Source: Kudoa neothunni (taxonomy: Eukaryota > Cnidaria). From it: a stretch of 64,000 nt of DNA. The stretch's first letter is position 1; each line of letters starts with the position of its first letter. The notes under the pieces are model-generated. The model saw nothing but the letters and a program-made list of their open reading frames with translations. It did not search any database and had not been told where the DNA came from. A program made the position numbers and the translations under genes. Location: assembly GCA_964304625.1 (NCBI GenBank), contig OZ199840.1:4588001-4652000 (forward strand), written 5' to 3'. Of the stretch, positions 12,621 through 25,428 are shown piece after piece.

Positions 12621-13460
12621 AAGGATATTAATTTGAGAAAAACAATTAATTAGCTTGTGTTAACTTCATCTTTATTACTTTTTCTATTTTTTTATCTTTT
12701 AAAAAGTTCGTGGTGCATATAGTTACTGAGCCGGGCCAGAATTCGATTTTTAAAAATCCTCCGGGTCAAGAAATAACGAATTAGATAGCACTTTAAGAGA
12801 GTTTAAATAATTCGGGAACCAAAACAATATGACAATGACCTTAAATCATTTGGAGTTAGTGCCGGGACAAGAAATTGTTAATTAAAAACCAGGATTGATA
12901 CACTCCTGCACAGAAATGACCATGATTTAAATTTCGGAATCAAAATCGACAAAGAGTGATGCTTAAAACTTTTTAGTTATTTTATTTCTATGGGATAATT
13001 CGAAATTTCAATATATTTTTTGAATGCTATTAAAAAAAATCTCCAGGCAAAATCTTCCCCAAGTAACGGTGGTAAGTTCGCGATAGTTATATACAAATTC
13101 AAATTATCGGTATTGAGAATAGAAAAAAACCATTATAAAAAGGTTGGAATCTTGGTTAATTTATAAACTAAATAATTGATTACATTAAGTTAGCCTACAC
13201 AATGATTAAATGTACAGACAAATTAATTTTAAACGTTACAATTTGAATTATAAGGTAAATTTCTCAAAAATGTTTCCATAAAAGTTTATTTGATCCCTAA
13301 TTTGTCTGTTTAATGAGCATATGAGTAAAATGAATCTTATCAAACTTTACTATTCTTAACAACAATTTATTATTCAACATGTATACATTCAATAAGCCCA
13401 TTTCGCGATATATTTTATGAATACAACGATAATTTTCGTAATTTGATTAACTTCATCAAA
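12621..13460. other. 5' flank of surface-gene copy A
   Basis: 13000-13460 is similar to the sequence upstream of copies C and D, including a conserved CGCGATATATTTTATGAAT-like block about 50-60 nt before the start codon. That block is kept before every copy (with small changes) and is the best candidate for a shared core promoter or 5' UTR element. Confidence 0.5.
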
Positions 13461-16435
13461 ATGAAATATTTAGTCTATTCATTGGGAATTTTCCTTTCAA
13501 TTTTGTGTAACATTTACATTTTGTATTTATTTTATTAATTAAAATATTAGCCAGACATGTTTTATTAGCTGGGGTAGCCGGTCCAGATGCATCACAAACT
13601 CAAACAACTACAACTAAAATTCTTACCTATAAAATTGTGAAACATACTAATCAATTGAAAGTTAATTTAGTATTAAGTGGTACTGATTATACTTCAAAAC
13701 ATTGTCATATAAAAAAGTTAAATGAGGCTAATAATGTTTATGGAGAAATCGATACGTGTCCAGAAAATAATGTTGGCACTAGTACTGGAACATGTGTTAG
13801 GACATGCACAGAAGATGATATAAGATTTGCTTACGATAAATTTTCTCCGAGGACCAAATATGTGGAAGTTTTTGTTGCCGGTACAGCTGTAGAGGCTTCT
13901 ACAAAAACTACAGACCCAACTATCTTTGGACTTGAGATAGGTAGTTTATATTTTTTTAAAATTAATCTAAAATTTCATTAGCTTTACTGGTAAATCCGCA
14001 AGTTACAGTAACTACCACAACCGGGAATAAATTAAAATTTAGCACAATAACTTGCAAAAATGTTGATTGCCCAATATATTACAAGGGTGTTGAATATGCT
14101 TCTGGAACTAAAGGAGCAAGTTGTATAGCAGAAAATGATACGAATAATGAAGTTGAATTTGATTTGATGATACCTCATTATGAAATGAAATGCGTGAATT
14201 ATCCAAGTTTCTTTTATAAACTTCAGAATACATACACATTAATGAACACAGGCGTTTATATACCTCAATATTACGTTACATATAGTAACCAAGAAAAAAC
14301 TAAATACTTATTAAAATTTACGAACAAATTTCCTTTTGAAATTTGTAAGTTCAGTATTAAAGATGAGTCAGTCGCAATCGATGCTCAAAGTACAAACGAT
14401 TACAAATCAAATTGTGGTGAGGAAAATAAAGAATGTTATGCACCGTGCAACAGCGTTGAACTCACTTTTGAGGAATCAAAACCAGTCGTTGAAATTTTAA
14501 TTCAATCCAGACATTTTCCACTCCATAAAATTGAGGCCAAATATTATGGCTACACACAAAAGAAATATGGTAATATTGAATAAATTTTTTAAATAATAAC
14601 CTTTTAGTTATTACGGAAACTAATGATGCTAATGAAGCTGGCAAATTACTATCATCATACTCAACAGTTGGTGTCACGTTATATGTAGCTTTATTTAAAC
14701 CTGGTACTGTTGATACCAAGTTTACACAATGCACTGTAAATTATTACGCTGCTGACAAACCAATGTCTACCACTACCACTACCACCGCCACTAGAGCACA
14801 ATGCGATAGTTCCAATACACAATCATGTGCCGCGACATGTGCTGATAAGTTGACAATATTACGGCTTGCACCCGGTAAACCATACATTCTTGAAATTGCT
14901 GCAGCAGCAACTGCACCAGGAGAAACCAATAAAATCCCAGCTAATTTTAAAGAACATATATTTTTCAGAACAAGTCAATGTATAAAAATATCTACATAAT
15001 AATTACATGAAAATTTAATTTAGCGAATGACGCATCAAAAATATTTCCTACTGTTACACCAACAATACGAGATACAAGTTTATCTATCAAGGCACTTAAT
15101 GCTGAAACGTCGATTTCCCAAACTAGCACCACATGTGCTTATTATCTAAGTCCCCGAGGAAAGGATACATATGTTTGTGCAATGTGCGTTGATAGTTATC
15201 CATGCAGAGGATATTGTGGGGAGTCTCAAACTATCGTGGGGTTATCTCCAGGAACCGATTATGATCTCAAAGTTGTTGCACACAAAGATTATGGTTTCAA
15301 AGTTCACCAAATCAGAACTGGTATCATATTTTTTCATAAAATAATAAATGAACAATTTTTAAGCTTTGTCAACATTTACACTTGAAAAACAAATGTTGGA
15401 TAAAGGTTTTAAAGTCGCAGGTTCCTTATCATCGCCTTACCCAGCAGCCGTATGTCATTACAAAGTTAAAGTTAAACAAGGAGAAGATTATGGACTAATT
15501 TACGAATGTCCATCACGAACTCCAACAAGAGCTGCTGGAAGTTCTACTCTCGTATCAACATCAAAAATGGGGGTGGCTAGATCATCAGGAGACCAACGAA
15601 ACGTAAATGCAGCAACTGCCACCAATACAAATACAATCTCATCGTGCCAAGCACCACCCTTATGCAGCAATATCATTTTTAGTGAAGGATACGAATCAGA
15701 CAAAGATTATCAAGTTTCGGTGACTGCTGTTGGAAGGTCCACAGAAGTTTCAATAAATATACCCAAAAGTATTTCTTCATAAATTTTTATATAACCAATT
15801 TTAAAATTGAATTAATACTACAACGAAAATTAAAAAATTTACTAATGCTATTTAAAATTACATTTTAGACCCATTATTGCCTTCACAACCCACTGATCTC
15901 AATAAACAATTAATAGTGGTGATCACACGTGTCGATAAAACATTGACTGTTAGCACTACTTTACCTCAAGGTTTGGACGAAAATGCGTTATGCAAATGGC
16001 AGTTAAAAAATTCTGGAGAACCCTCAAATCCCATCGTGAAAAAATGCATGACTATTGGTAAAGGTTGCACTCAATTACCTCGTTGCAAGGAATTCACAAT
16101 TACAGAAGTTGAGGATATACACGATTACCATTTGACTCTATTCTATAATGAAGATCCAAATACCTACGGTGTTGGAATAATTAAACAAGGTAACCATCAT
16201 AATATTTCAATGTTAATTATAAACATTTAATAGGTGAATCTTCAAACAAATCAACGTAACTTTTGATATGTCATCATTGTTTCTAATTTCTTTTAGATCC
16301 AAAAATACAATGTATTAATAATCAATTTTGAGTATTTTAATCTTTATCTTTAGAATTATTTCCGTGATTGTTCCAGTTGTTATCGTGGTTATCGGGATAG
16401 GTTTCTATTTCGGATACATGAAGAACAAAAATTAG
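13461..16435 (+). CDS. Surface-protein array gene A: signal peptide, seven 4-Cys modules, one TM helix
   Basis: Unrecognised family. Ten exons: 13461-13506, 13551-13940, 13982-14569, 14608-14973, 15024-15320, 15364-15768, 15869-16189, 16234-16255, 16297-16311, 16354-16435; 2532 nt, 843 aa, uninterrupted. Exon 1 plus the start of exon 2 gives a hydrophobic leader (MKYLVYSLGIFLSIL, then HVLLAG). Exons 2, 4, 5, 6 and 7 each encode one module and exon 3 two. Each module has an early Cys beside aromatic residues, three later Cys, then a hydrophobic strand such as SPRTKYVEVF, PGKPYILEIA or PGTDYDLKVV, resembling the end of a fibronectin-III-type beta-sandwich (inference). Exon 10 encodes a membrane helix (ISVIVPVVIVVIGIGFYFGY) and tail MKNKN. 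All introns between module exons are phase 1. Predicted type I plasma-membrane protein; function unknown, possibly adhesion or host interaction. Confidence 0.88.
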
Positions 16436-19093
16436 AACTCTCCGATAAAAATATTATTTAGGCTTTTTATAATTAATTATCAAATATAGTTTGTTATTAT
16501 CTTCAACTTACTCAAGTATTCGCTGATTTTTAATTTTATCAAACTGTGGATTTCTACACGTACATTTTATTATTAAATTAATTCAATGATAATTTCGACA
16601 TTCTATGAAATGAAGGTTTTAATTAAGATAGTGTCTCTACACCAGGGATGGAATTTCGTTCGTTCAAATAATTTGAGGGCTGTAATTTCGTTCGCGTTTG
16701 TTCATTAGTAATTAGTGCAAATTAGGAGTCTTGTGAGCGAGCACAGACTTACCACCACCGCCTTAGACTATTGGAAGATTATAAATATCGAAATCTAAGA
16801 AAGTAGGTAACAGTTATTTTCGGGGACCTACCGGCAATTGGAGCCCAGAGAGGGTTTTTTCTAATAGCGAAAAAATTCCACAAAAGAGAATGTTCACACA
16901 TGAACTCATTGACCTTGTTGAAAATGGCGGTCTATTTCGTCAATAAATCTAACTAATAATTATGTACAGTATGAGATAGTTATTGATTCATTTTAATTTC
17001 AGCATCACAATCGATCTTTTAACAATTAAAAAATTGCTTGTTCGCCCCTTAAGATAACTTTGATATTAAAAAATTTCTGTAGCCACCCAAGTCATTGGTT
17101 GTGTGAACTCTCTCATGCAGTTTGCTAAACCCTCGTTAGAAAATATACGGCGGAAATGATAAAATAATCAAAAGATCGCTTCGATCAAGATTGAAAACGA
17201 CGTTATTATCCTCCAACCTTGATCTAGCAATCACCAAAATTCTTCAGTGATAGTTAAGGGAATATCAAAAATCATATTTCTCACTCAGAGCCCCGAACAT
17301 AGCTATAGTCAACAACGGTTATTGCGTAGGTGGATATTGGGCACTTTTTGTTATGTCATTATTTTATCGTTTTATAAAGTACAGTTCTACCTCATAAGTT
17401 TTTTAAGCTATTAATGAAACATTTGGGATTATTTAAGAATTTTTTACAAATACTAGAAAATGGATATTACGCACTAATTTTAGTCACTGTGAAATTTAAC
17501 ACTAGCTTAAAATCGAAGTGAATCGTCATTATTTGGTGATTTTTATTTTAAAGAAGTAGAATGAAACTAAAAATTTTTCTATTAATAAAAATGATCCAGA
17601 GTTAATTCGTTAAACAACATAAGTTGATCTAATAGTCAATGCGGAATTAAGGGGAATATTTTATAATTATAAATTTTATCCACGTGCATAAATTTATTAG
17701 TATCTTGGTTTTATTTCAGGATTGCGTGTTGTTTTATAAAACTGAGTAGATTCGTTTATCTTAACTATATGTGTGATCATTGTACATAAATAAAAAAAAT
17801 TAATATTAAAAAGTTTTGTACGCTTTCATTATTAGATTGTTTCAGAGCTAATCAACTCTAATATTTTTCATAAAATAGACGATAAAATTACGGAATTAAT
17901 TTCTTAATGAAAGCGTAGTTTAATCGCTGATCAAACCTATTTTAAAAAAAAACAGTGTAGAAAGTATTTTTATTATATTTAATGTAAATAATAAAACTAC
18001 GAACAAATGGATAATGAGAACAATGTGGATGGAATTTAAATATTTTTTATAAAAAAATGTGGTCTCAATCACCGAATAAAGATTGATTTCTTTTATACGT
18101 ATATCCCCTTAGAGCCTAATATCAATGATCAAATTGATGATAAATCAAATATACATGATCCGATAGAATCTTGGAGGGAATCCGACCAACGACAAGCAAT
18201 TATAACAAAATTAATTAAAATTTTAACTTTATTCGGTTTAATTAATCAATTAAAATCAATAATTATTGATTAATACTAAACTAAATATCCATATTTACAA
18301 TAGACGAGAAACGTGTATAATGGTTCAGATGAAGTAACCCATTCATTAAATCTTATGTGAAATATTAAAATGATATATTAAAAAAATAATTTTCATGTAT
18401 AACCTGTTGGAAAATAACCATACACTACATTAATCCCGAAACATTACTAAGTTTTGTTTATTGTCTGCGCAATCTAACAGTTATATGGAGCAGAATTTTT
18501 ATTTTGTTCCATTTTAAATTCTCCCAAAAGTGCGAACTAGCATTATATGGAGGGTTTTTTCTGTTTAAGCGAATCTTTACATATAAAAAGATAATTATTA
18601 TAGGAGGCGAAAGTTTTTGTTGTACTTGCACAAGATCATTTAAATTTGTTCTTCTGCAAAGGAATATTTTTATTTTGTATTCCTGAAATCTATAATATTT
18701 TAATTTTATATAACTTTTAATGTAAAATTTATCTTTGAGAAATAGGTTTTCATCAATTAATTAAATTATAGACAAATAAAGAGAAAAAGTTATATTACAA
18801 TATTACACCATAGAGTGGGTTCGTTGGTCATTATGATGAAAATAAATAATTTCAAAAAGTTAAATAATTATATTAAACATTTTTCAAATAAATTTATCCA
18901 AAGTGTTTCCATCGGTGCTTACATGATCCTTAATTTTCATTTTAAATATGGATGTAGGTAAAATAAACTTTATTAAATTTTATTAATGTTAAAAAATAAT
19001 TTATTAATCAACATCAATACATTCATTAAAACGATTCGCGATATATTTTATAAACAAACCGATAATTTTCGTCAATAGATTATCTTCATTACA
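16436..19093. repeat. Array spacer A-B (paralogous to 47.1-49.3 kb)
   Basis: The first 0.9 kb (to about 17300) is shared by all copies and contains a conserved GATCGCTTCGATCAAGATTG block. 17300-18960 aligns closely with 47540-49200 upstream of copy E. A part (about 18300-18860) recurs inverted at 38040-38480. A small open frame at 18504-18686 (beginning FHFKFSQK, with GGESFCCTCTRSFKF) is kept in all three places. It is the only hint of coding and may be fortuitous. Confidence 0.75.
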
Positions 19094-22046
19094 ATGAAAT
19101 GTTCAGTCTATTCAATGGGAATTTTTCTCCAATTTTTTTGTAAATTTTATACACTCTATTTATTTTATTAATTAAATATTAGCCATATATGCTTTATTAG
19201 TCGAGGCAAGCACACTGGTGGCACCACAACCTCAAACAACTACAACTAAAATTCTTACCTATAAGATTGTGAAACATACTGATCAAATGAAAGTTAATTT
19301 GGTATTAAGTGGTACTGCTTATACTTCAAAGTATTGTCATATAAAGAAATCAAATGAGGCTGGTGAAGCTTATGAAGAAATCAATCCTTGCCCCGAAAAA
19401 GATAATAACTATAGTACTGACAAATGTGTAAGGGCATGCATTGGAGAAGGAAATAAATTAGAATTCGATAAATTTTCTCCAAGAACAAAATATGTCGAAG
19501 TTTTGTAGATGATAATGCTGAAACTGCTTCTACAAAAACTACAGACCCAACTATCTTCGGACTTGAGATACGTAATTTAATGTTTTTAATTAATATAAAA
19601 TTTTTTTTAGCTTTATTGGTGAACCCACAAGTTACAATAACTACTACAACTCACGTAAATTGAAATTTAACACAATAACATGCAAAAATGTCGACTGCCC
19701 AATATATTACAAGGGTGTTAAATATGCCGACGGAACAGCTGGTGGAAGTTGTATCGCAACACAAGGCACGAGTACCGAGGATGAAGTAGAATTTGATTTA
19801 ATGATACCCCATTATGAAATGAAATGCACGAACTATCCAAGTTTCTTTTATAAAACTTCAAAATAGATACACATTAATGAAGACGGACGTTTATGTACCT
19901 CAATATTATGTGACATACAATAAAGAAAAAACTAAATATTTATTAAAATTTACTAACAAATTTCCATTTGAAATTTGTAAGTTCAGTATTAAAAAAGCGT
20001 CAACCGGCATTCCTCAAGGTAGTACTAATGATTACAAATCAAATTGTGGTGCCGCAAATAAAGATTGTTATGCACCATGTAACGACGTTGAGCTTATTTT
20101 TGAGACATCAGAAGGGGTTGTTGAAGTTTTAGTTGAGACAGACATTTTCCGCTCCAAGCAAATGGAGCCGAACATTCTGGCTACATACAAAAGAAATATG
20201 GTAATATTGAATAAATTTTTTAAATAATACGCTCTTAGTTGTTACGGAAACTGATGCTGAAAATGACACTGGAAATTGTTATCAAATTATTTAGCAACTG
20301 GTGTCACGTTAAATGTTCCTTTATTTAAACCGAGCGATATTAACACCAAATTTTCCGAATGTACTGTAAATTATTACGCTGCTGATAAACCAATGCCTAC
20401 CACCGGCACTACGGCACAATGCAATAATTCTGGTACAACACAATGTGCAACAGATTGCACCGCTTCATTAACAATAATCCAGCTTGCAACGGGTAAACCT
20501 TATATTCTCGAAATTGCTGCATCAGCAACTGTATCAGGAAGTAACAATAAAATCCCAGCTAGTTTTAAAGAGCATATATTCTTCAGAACGAGTAAAATTA
20601 TGAAAGTTCCTAATGATGACGTATATATTTAATTTAGCGAACGACGAATCAAAAACATTTCCTACTGCTACACCAACAATACGAGATACAGGTCTATCTA
20701 TTAAGGCACTTAATGTTGAAACATCGATTTCAAAAACTAGTACCACATGTGCTTACTATCTAAGCCCGCGAGGGAAAGATACGTATGTTTGTGCAATGTG
20801 CGTTGATAGTTATCCATGCAGAGGATATTGTGGGGAGTCTCAAACTATCGTGGGGTTATCTCCAGGAACCGATTATGATCTCAAAGTTGTTGCACACAAA
20901 GATTATGGTTTCAAAGTTCACCAATTCAGAACTGGTAACATATTTTTTCATAAAATAATAATTAAATAATTTTTAAGCTTTGTCAACACTTACACTTGAA
21001 AAACAAATGTTGGATAAAGGTTTTTAAAGTCGCAGGTTCCTTATCATCGCCTTACCCAGCAGCCGTATGTCATTACAAGTTAAAGTTAAACAAGGAGAAG
21101 ATTATGGACTAATTTACGAATGTCCATCACGAACTCCAACAAGAGCTGCTGGAAGTTCTACTCTCGTATCAACATCAAAAATGGGGGTGGCTAGATCATC
21201 AGGAGACCAACGAAACGTAATGCAGCAACTGCCACCAATACAAATACAATCTCATCGTGCCAAGCACCACCCTTATGCAGCAATATCATTTTTAGTGAAG
21301 GATACGAATCAGACAAAGATTATCAAGTTTCGGTGACTGCTGTTGGAAGGTCCACAGAAGTTTCAATAAATATACCCAAAAGTATTTCTTCATAAATTTT
21401 TATATAACCAATTTTAAAATTGAATTAATACTACAACGAAAATTAAAAAATTTACTAATGCTATTTAAAATTACATTTTAGACCCATTGCCTTCACAACC
21501 CACTGATCTCAATAAACAATTAATAGTGGTGATCACACGTGTCGATAAAACATTGACTGTTAGCACTACTTTACCTCAAGGTTTGGACGAAAATGCGTTA
21601 TGCAAATGGCAGTTAAAAAATTCTGGAGAACCCTCAAATCCCATCGTGAAAAAATGCATGACTATTGGTAAAGGTTGCACTCAATTACCTCGTTGCAAGG
21701 AATTCACAATTACAGAAGTTGAGGATATACACGATTACCATTTGACTCTATTCTATAATGAAGATCCAAATACCTACGGTGTTGGAATAATTAAACAAGG
21801 TAACCATCATAATATTTCAATGTTAATTATAAACATTTAATAGGTGAATCTTCAAACAAATCAACGTAACTTTTGATATGTCATCATTGTTTTCTAATTT
21901 CTTTTAGATCCAAAAATACAATGTATTAATAATCAATTTTGAGTATTTTAATCTTTATCTTTAGAATTATTTCCGTGATTGTTCCAGTTGTTATCGTGGT
22001 TATCGGGATAGGTTTCTATTTCGGATACATGAAGAACAAAAATTAG
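19094..22046 (+). pseudogene. Surface-protein array gene B, frame-broken copy
   Basis: The same ten-exon layout as copy A can be followed from a leader starting MKCSVYSMGIFL to the TM exon and stop at 22044-22046, with all splice sites conserved. At least eight single-base indels break the frame relative to the other copies: near 19504, 19655, 19853, 20128, 20265, 21022, 21078 and 21218. No large deletion or nonsense cluster is present. Because similar single-base errors occur in the contig end at 24124-26765, some or all may be consensus errors and the gene may be functional. The 5' exons resemble copy D and the 3' exons copies A and C. Called a pseudogene only as the sequence stands. Confidence 0.65.
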
Positions 22047-22933
22047 AACTCTCAAATCAAAATATTATTTAAGCTTTTTATAATTAATTATCAAATATAG
22101 TTTGTTATTATCTCCAATTTACTCAAGTATTCGCTGATTTTTAATTTTTATCAAACTGTGGATTTCTACACGTACAATTTTATTATTAAATTAATTCAAT
22201 GATAACTTCGACATTCTATTAAGTGAAGGTTTTAATTAAGATAGTGTCTCTCTACCATTGATGGCAATTTCGTTCGTTCAAATAATTTGAGGCTGTAATT
22301 TCGTTCACGTTCGTTCATTAGTATTTTGTGCAAATTTGGAGTCTTGCGAGCGAACAAGAACTTACCATCCCCGCCCTAGACTATTGGAAGGTTCTAAATA
22401 TCGAAATCTAAGAAAGTAGGTAACAGTTATTTTCGGGACCTACTGGAAATTGGAGCTCAGAGAGGGTTTTTTCTAATAGCGAAAAAAATCCACAAAAGAG
22501 ATCGTTCACACATGAACTCATTGACCCTGTTTAAACTGCTGGTTTATTCCATCAATAAAGTTAATAAATCTAACTTATAATTATGTGCAATATAAGGTAG
22601 TTAATTGGTTCTGTTTAATTTCACATAACAATGGATCTTTTAACAATTAAAAAATTGCTTGTTCGCCCCCTTAATTATAACTTTGATATTAAAAATTTTC
22701 TGTAACCACGTAAGTCATTGGTTGTCGTGAACTATCTCATGCAGTTGCTTAAACCATCGTTAGAAAATATACGGCAGAAATGATAAAATAATCAAAAAAT
22801 CGCTTCGATCAAGATTGAAAACGACGTTATTATCCTCCAACCTTGATCTAACAATCACCAAAATTCTTCAGTGATAGTTAAGAAAATATCATAAACCATA
22901 TTTCTCACTCAGAGCCACCAACATAGCTACAGT
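22047..22933. repeat. Downstream spacer of B, left arm of an inverted repeat
   Basis: Shared 3' flank of the array. It is the reverse complement of 24543-25428 and of 27381-28263, ending exactly at the transposon terminus at 22934. Single-base differences distinguish it from the A-type spacer, making B and C sister copies here. Confidence 0.85.
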
Positions 22934-24542
22934 CCGAATGGAGAAATTTTGCCGATGGGAGAAAGATTACCTGCGCAAAACGTGAATAAAACTTAATTTA
23001 AATCGCATATTAACTGCGTAAGACCAGTTAAGGGACCCAGAATGAGTGGAAATTCAAATAAAGATATTATTATGCTTAAGACTACCAAAAATAACCGACA
23101 TGATGCTTTGTGAAGATTATTTTTACGTCAAAGATTACAAAAAAAATGAAATTCAATATTGGAGGTGTCAAGTTAGGACAATGTAGAGGAAGGTTAAGAA
23201 TAACAACTCTTGATAATACGGAAAACATTGAAAAAACTGGATTTCACAATCACGTCGTAATCGGAGGTAGGACAAAAATAAAAAATATTCCACAATAAAA
23301 TAAAATTCTTAGCAGAAACTACTTTATATCCAACAAACAAGGTGTATAGTATTGCAACCAGCAAAGAAAAAAATTAATGAATTGCCGATTATTCCTAAAT
23401 CTTTTGTATACAAAAACATAAGAAATTTAAGAAAAAGAAACAATATTCAAATTAATCCAGCGACAAATCTTTGTGATGAAATTAAGACTCTGAGAGATGA
23501 ATCCTTTTGTTTGTTCGATTCAGGTTCTGATGACGAAAACAGAATAATCATTTTTTCTACAGAGAAAAACCTTTTACATCTGAAAAATTCAGATTTTTGG
23601 ATTGCGGATGGAACTTTTAACGTTGCGCCGAAGGGATTTTTTTCAGTTATATGCTATTCATGGTAATGTATTCACAGGGTTTTTCCACTAGCTTTTGTTT
23701 TAATGTCGGACAAGTCTGAGAAAAATTACACGAAAATTATTGAAATAATCAAGGAGAAGGGTAATATGGAGTTACCGAAATCAATAATTATTGACTTTGA
23801 AGTAGCAGCATATAATGCCTTTAAAAAAGCATCAAAACATGATGTACAATTTTGTTTGTTTCATTTCGGACAATGTAATTACCGAAAAATTCAATCACCT
23901 GGACTTTCCGAGGAATACCAAAATAACCTAGATTTTAAAGTTTTCGTTAATAATGCGTTATGTCACTCGCATTTGTCCTAAAGATTTTGTTGAAGCTGAA
24001 TTCAAAAAATTGTGTACTTCTGCTGAAAAATTTCAGATTCCTATCTTCAATTATTCTTAAATATTTTGAAAAAAAACTTTATTAGAAGCAAAAAGTATCC
24101 CATTGAATCATGGAATGCATACCAAAGAGTGCTGAACGATGTAAAACTAACATCTAACAACGCAGAAATATTCCATCGGCCACTTTTATTCCCGCTTTGA
24201 CCAATCACATTCAGGATTAGTCACATTCATCACAAATCTAAAAGAGCAACAAAGTTTGATTGAACAGGAAATTATGTATCAGCTATGTAATCCAAATACA
24301 ACAAATCAGAACAAAAAGACGGAAATAAAAATGGAAAAAATTGAAGGAGATATGCTCGAATTATGGTTCCTATTATGGTACATTTTATGTAGAAGCTATA
24401 TCTAAAACGTATAATTGGAAATTAAAATAAAATTATAGGTACTTTGCGTTTTTTTTCAATAAAAAATTACGGTTGATGTATTTCTTTGCATTCGCGCATG
24501 CGCGGGGTAATCTTTCTCCATCGGCAAAATTTCTCCATTCGG
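22934..24542 (+). mobile_element. FLYWCH-type MULE transposon with terminal inverted repeats
   Basis: The ends are inverted repeats of about 43 bp: CCGAATGGAGAAATTTTGCC at 22934 and its complement ending at 24542, continuing through CGATGG and AGAAAGATTACC. The element is 1.6 kb and carries one broken transposase gene. The flanks show no ordinary direct target duplication: the left flank ending CTACAGT is mirrored by ACTGTAG on the right. In other array copies the same site reads CTACAGTCAACAACGG, so the element sits precisely at that point. Confidence 0.85.
23096..24427 (+). pseudogene. FLYWCH/MULE transposase, frameshifted
   Basis: MULE transposases move DNA elements with a DDE-type catalytic core; many animal copies start with a FLYWCH zinc finger. 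Here the finger is visible as YWRCQVRT, CRGRLRITTL and a HNH end (23140-23260). The core has FWIADGTFNVAPKGFF (first catalytic Asp), SIIIDFEVAAYNAF (second Asp) and a FCLFHFGQCNYRKIQ block. The C-terminal part reads ESWNAYQRVLNDVKLTSNNA then SHSGLVTFI. Frames change near 23180, 23300, 23660, 23960, 24060 and 24180. A second copy of the C-terminal part after the gap (26966 onward) stays open through its end, so some breaks here are probably base-calling errors. Confidence 0.75.
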
Positions 24543-25428
24543 ACTGTAGCTATGTTGGTGGCTCTGAGTGAGAAATATGGTTTATGATATTTTCTTAACT
24601 ATCACTGAAGAATTTTGGTGATTGTTAGATCAAGGTTGGAGGATAATAACGTCGTTTTCAATCTTGATCGAAGCGATTTTTTGATTATTTTATCATTTTC
24701 TGCCGTATATTTTCTAACGATGGTTTAAGCAAACTGCATGAGATAGTTTCACACAACCAATGACTTACGTGGTTACAGAAAATTTTTAATATCAAAGTTA
24801 TAATTAAGGGGGCGAACAAGCAATTTTTTAATTGTTAAAAGATCCATTGTTATGTGAAATTAAACAGAACCAATAACTACCTTATATTGCACATAATTAT
24901 AAGTTAGATTTATTAACTTTATTGACGAAATAGACCGCCATTTCAACAAGGTCAATGAGTTCCATGTGTGAACGATCTCTTTGTGTGGATTTTTTCGCTA
25001 TTAGAAAAACCCTCTCTGAGCTCCAATTTCCAGTAGGTCCCGAAAATAACTGTTACCTACTTTCTTAGATTTTCGATATTTAGAACCTTCAATAGTCTAG
25101 GGCGGGGATGGTAAGTTCTTGTTCGCTCGCAAGACTCCAAATTTGCACAAAATACTAATGAACGAACGTGAACGAAATTACAGCCTCAAATTATTTGAAC
25201 GAACGAAATTGCCATCAATGGTAGAGAGACACTATCTTAATTAAAACCTTCACTTAATAGGAATGTCGAAGTTATCATTGAATTAATTTAATAATAAAAT
25301 GTACGTGTAGAAATCCACAGTTTGATAAAATTAAAAATCAGCCGAATACTTGAGTAAATTGGAGATAATAACAACTATATTTGATAATTAATTATAAAAA
25401 GCTTAAATAATATTTTGATTTGAGAGTT
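24543..25428. repeat. Right arm of inverted repeat (array spacer, reversed)
   Basis: Reverse complement of 22047-22933 with scattered single-base indels, and near-identical in the same orientation to 27381-28263. Confidence 0.85.

Noticed and set aside
13551-16189. Firm assignment of the modules to fibronectin type III
   Set aside because: Only the last strand resembles FN3; four conserved cysteines per module and missing FN3 Trp/Tyr core positions make the label unsafe by eye.
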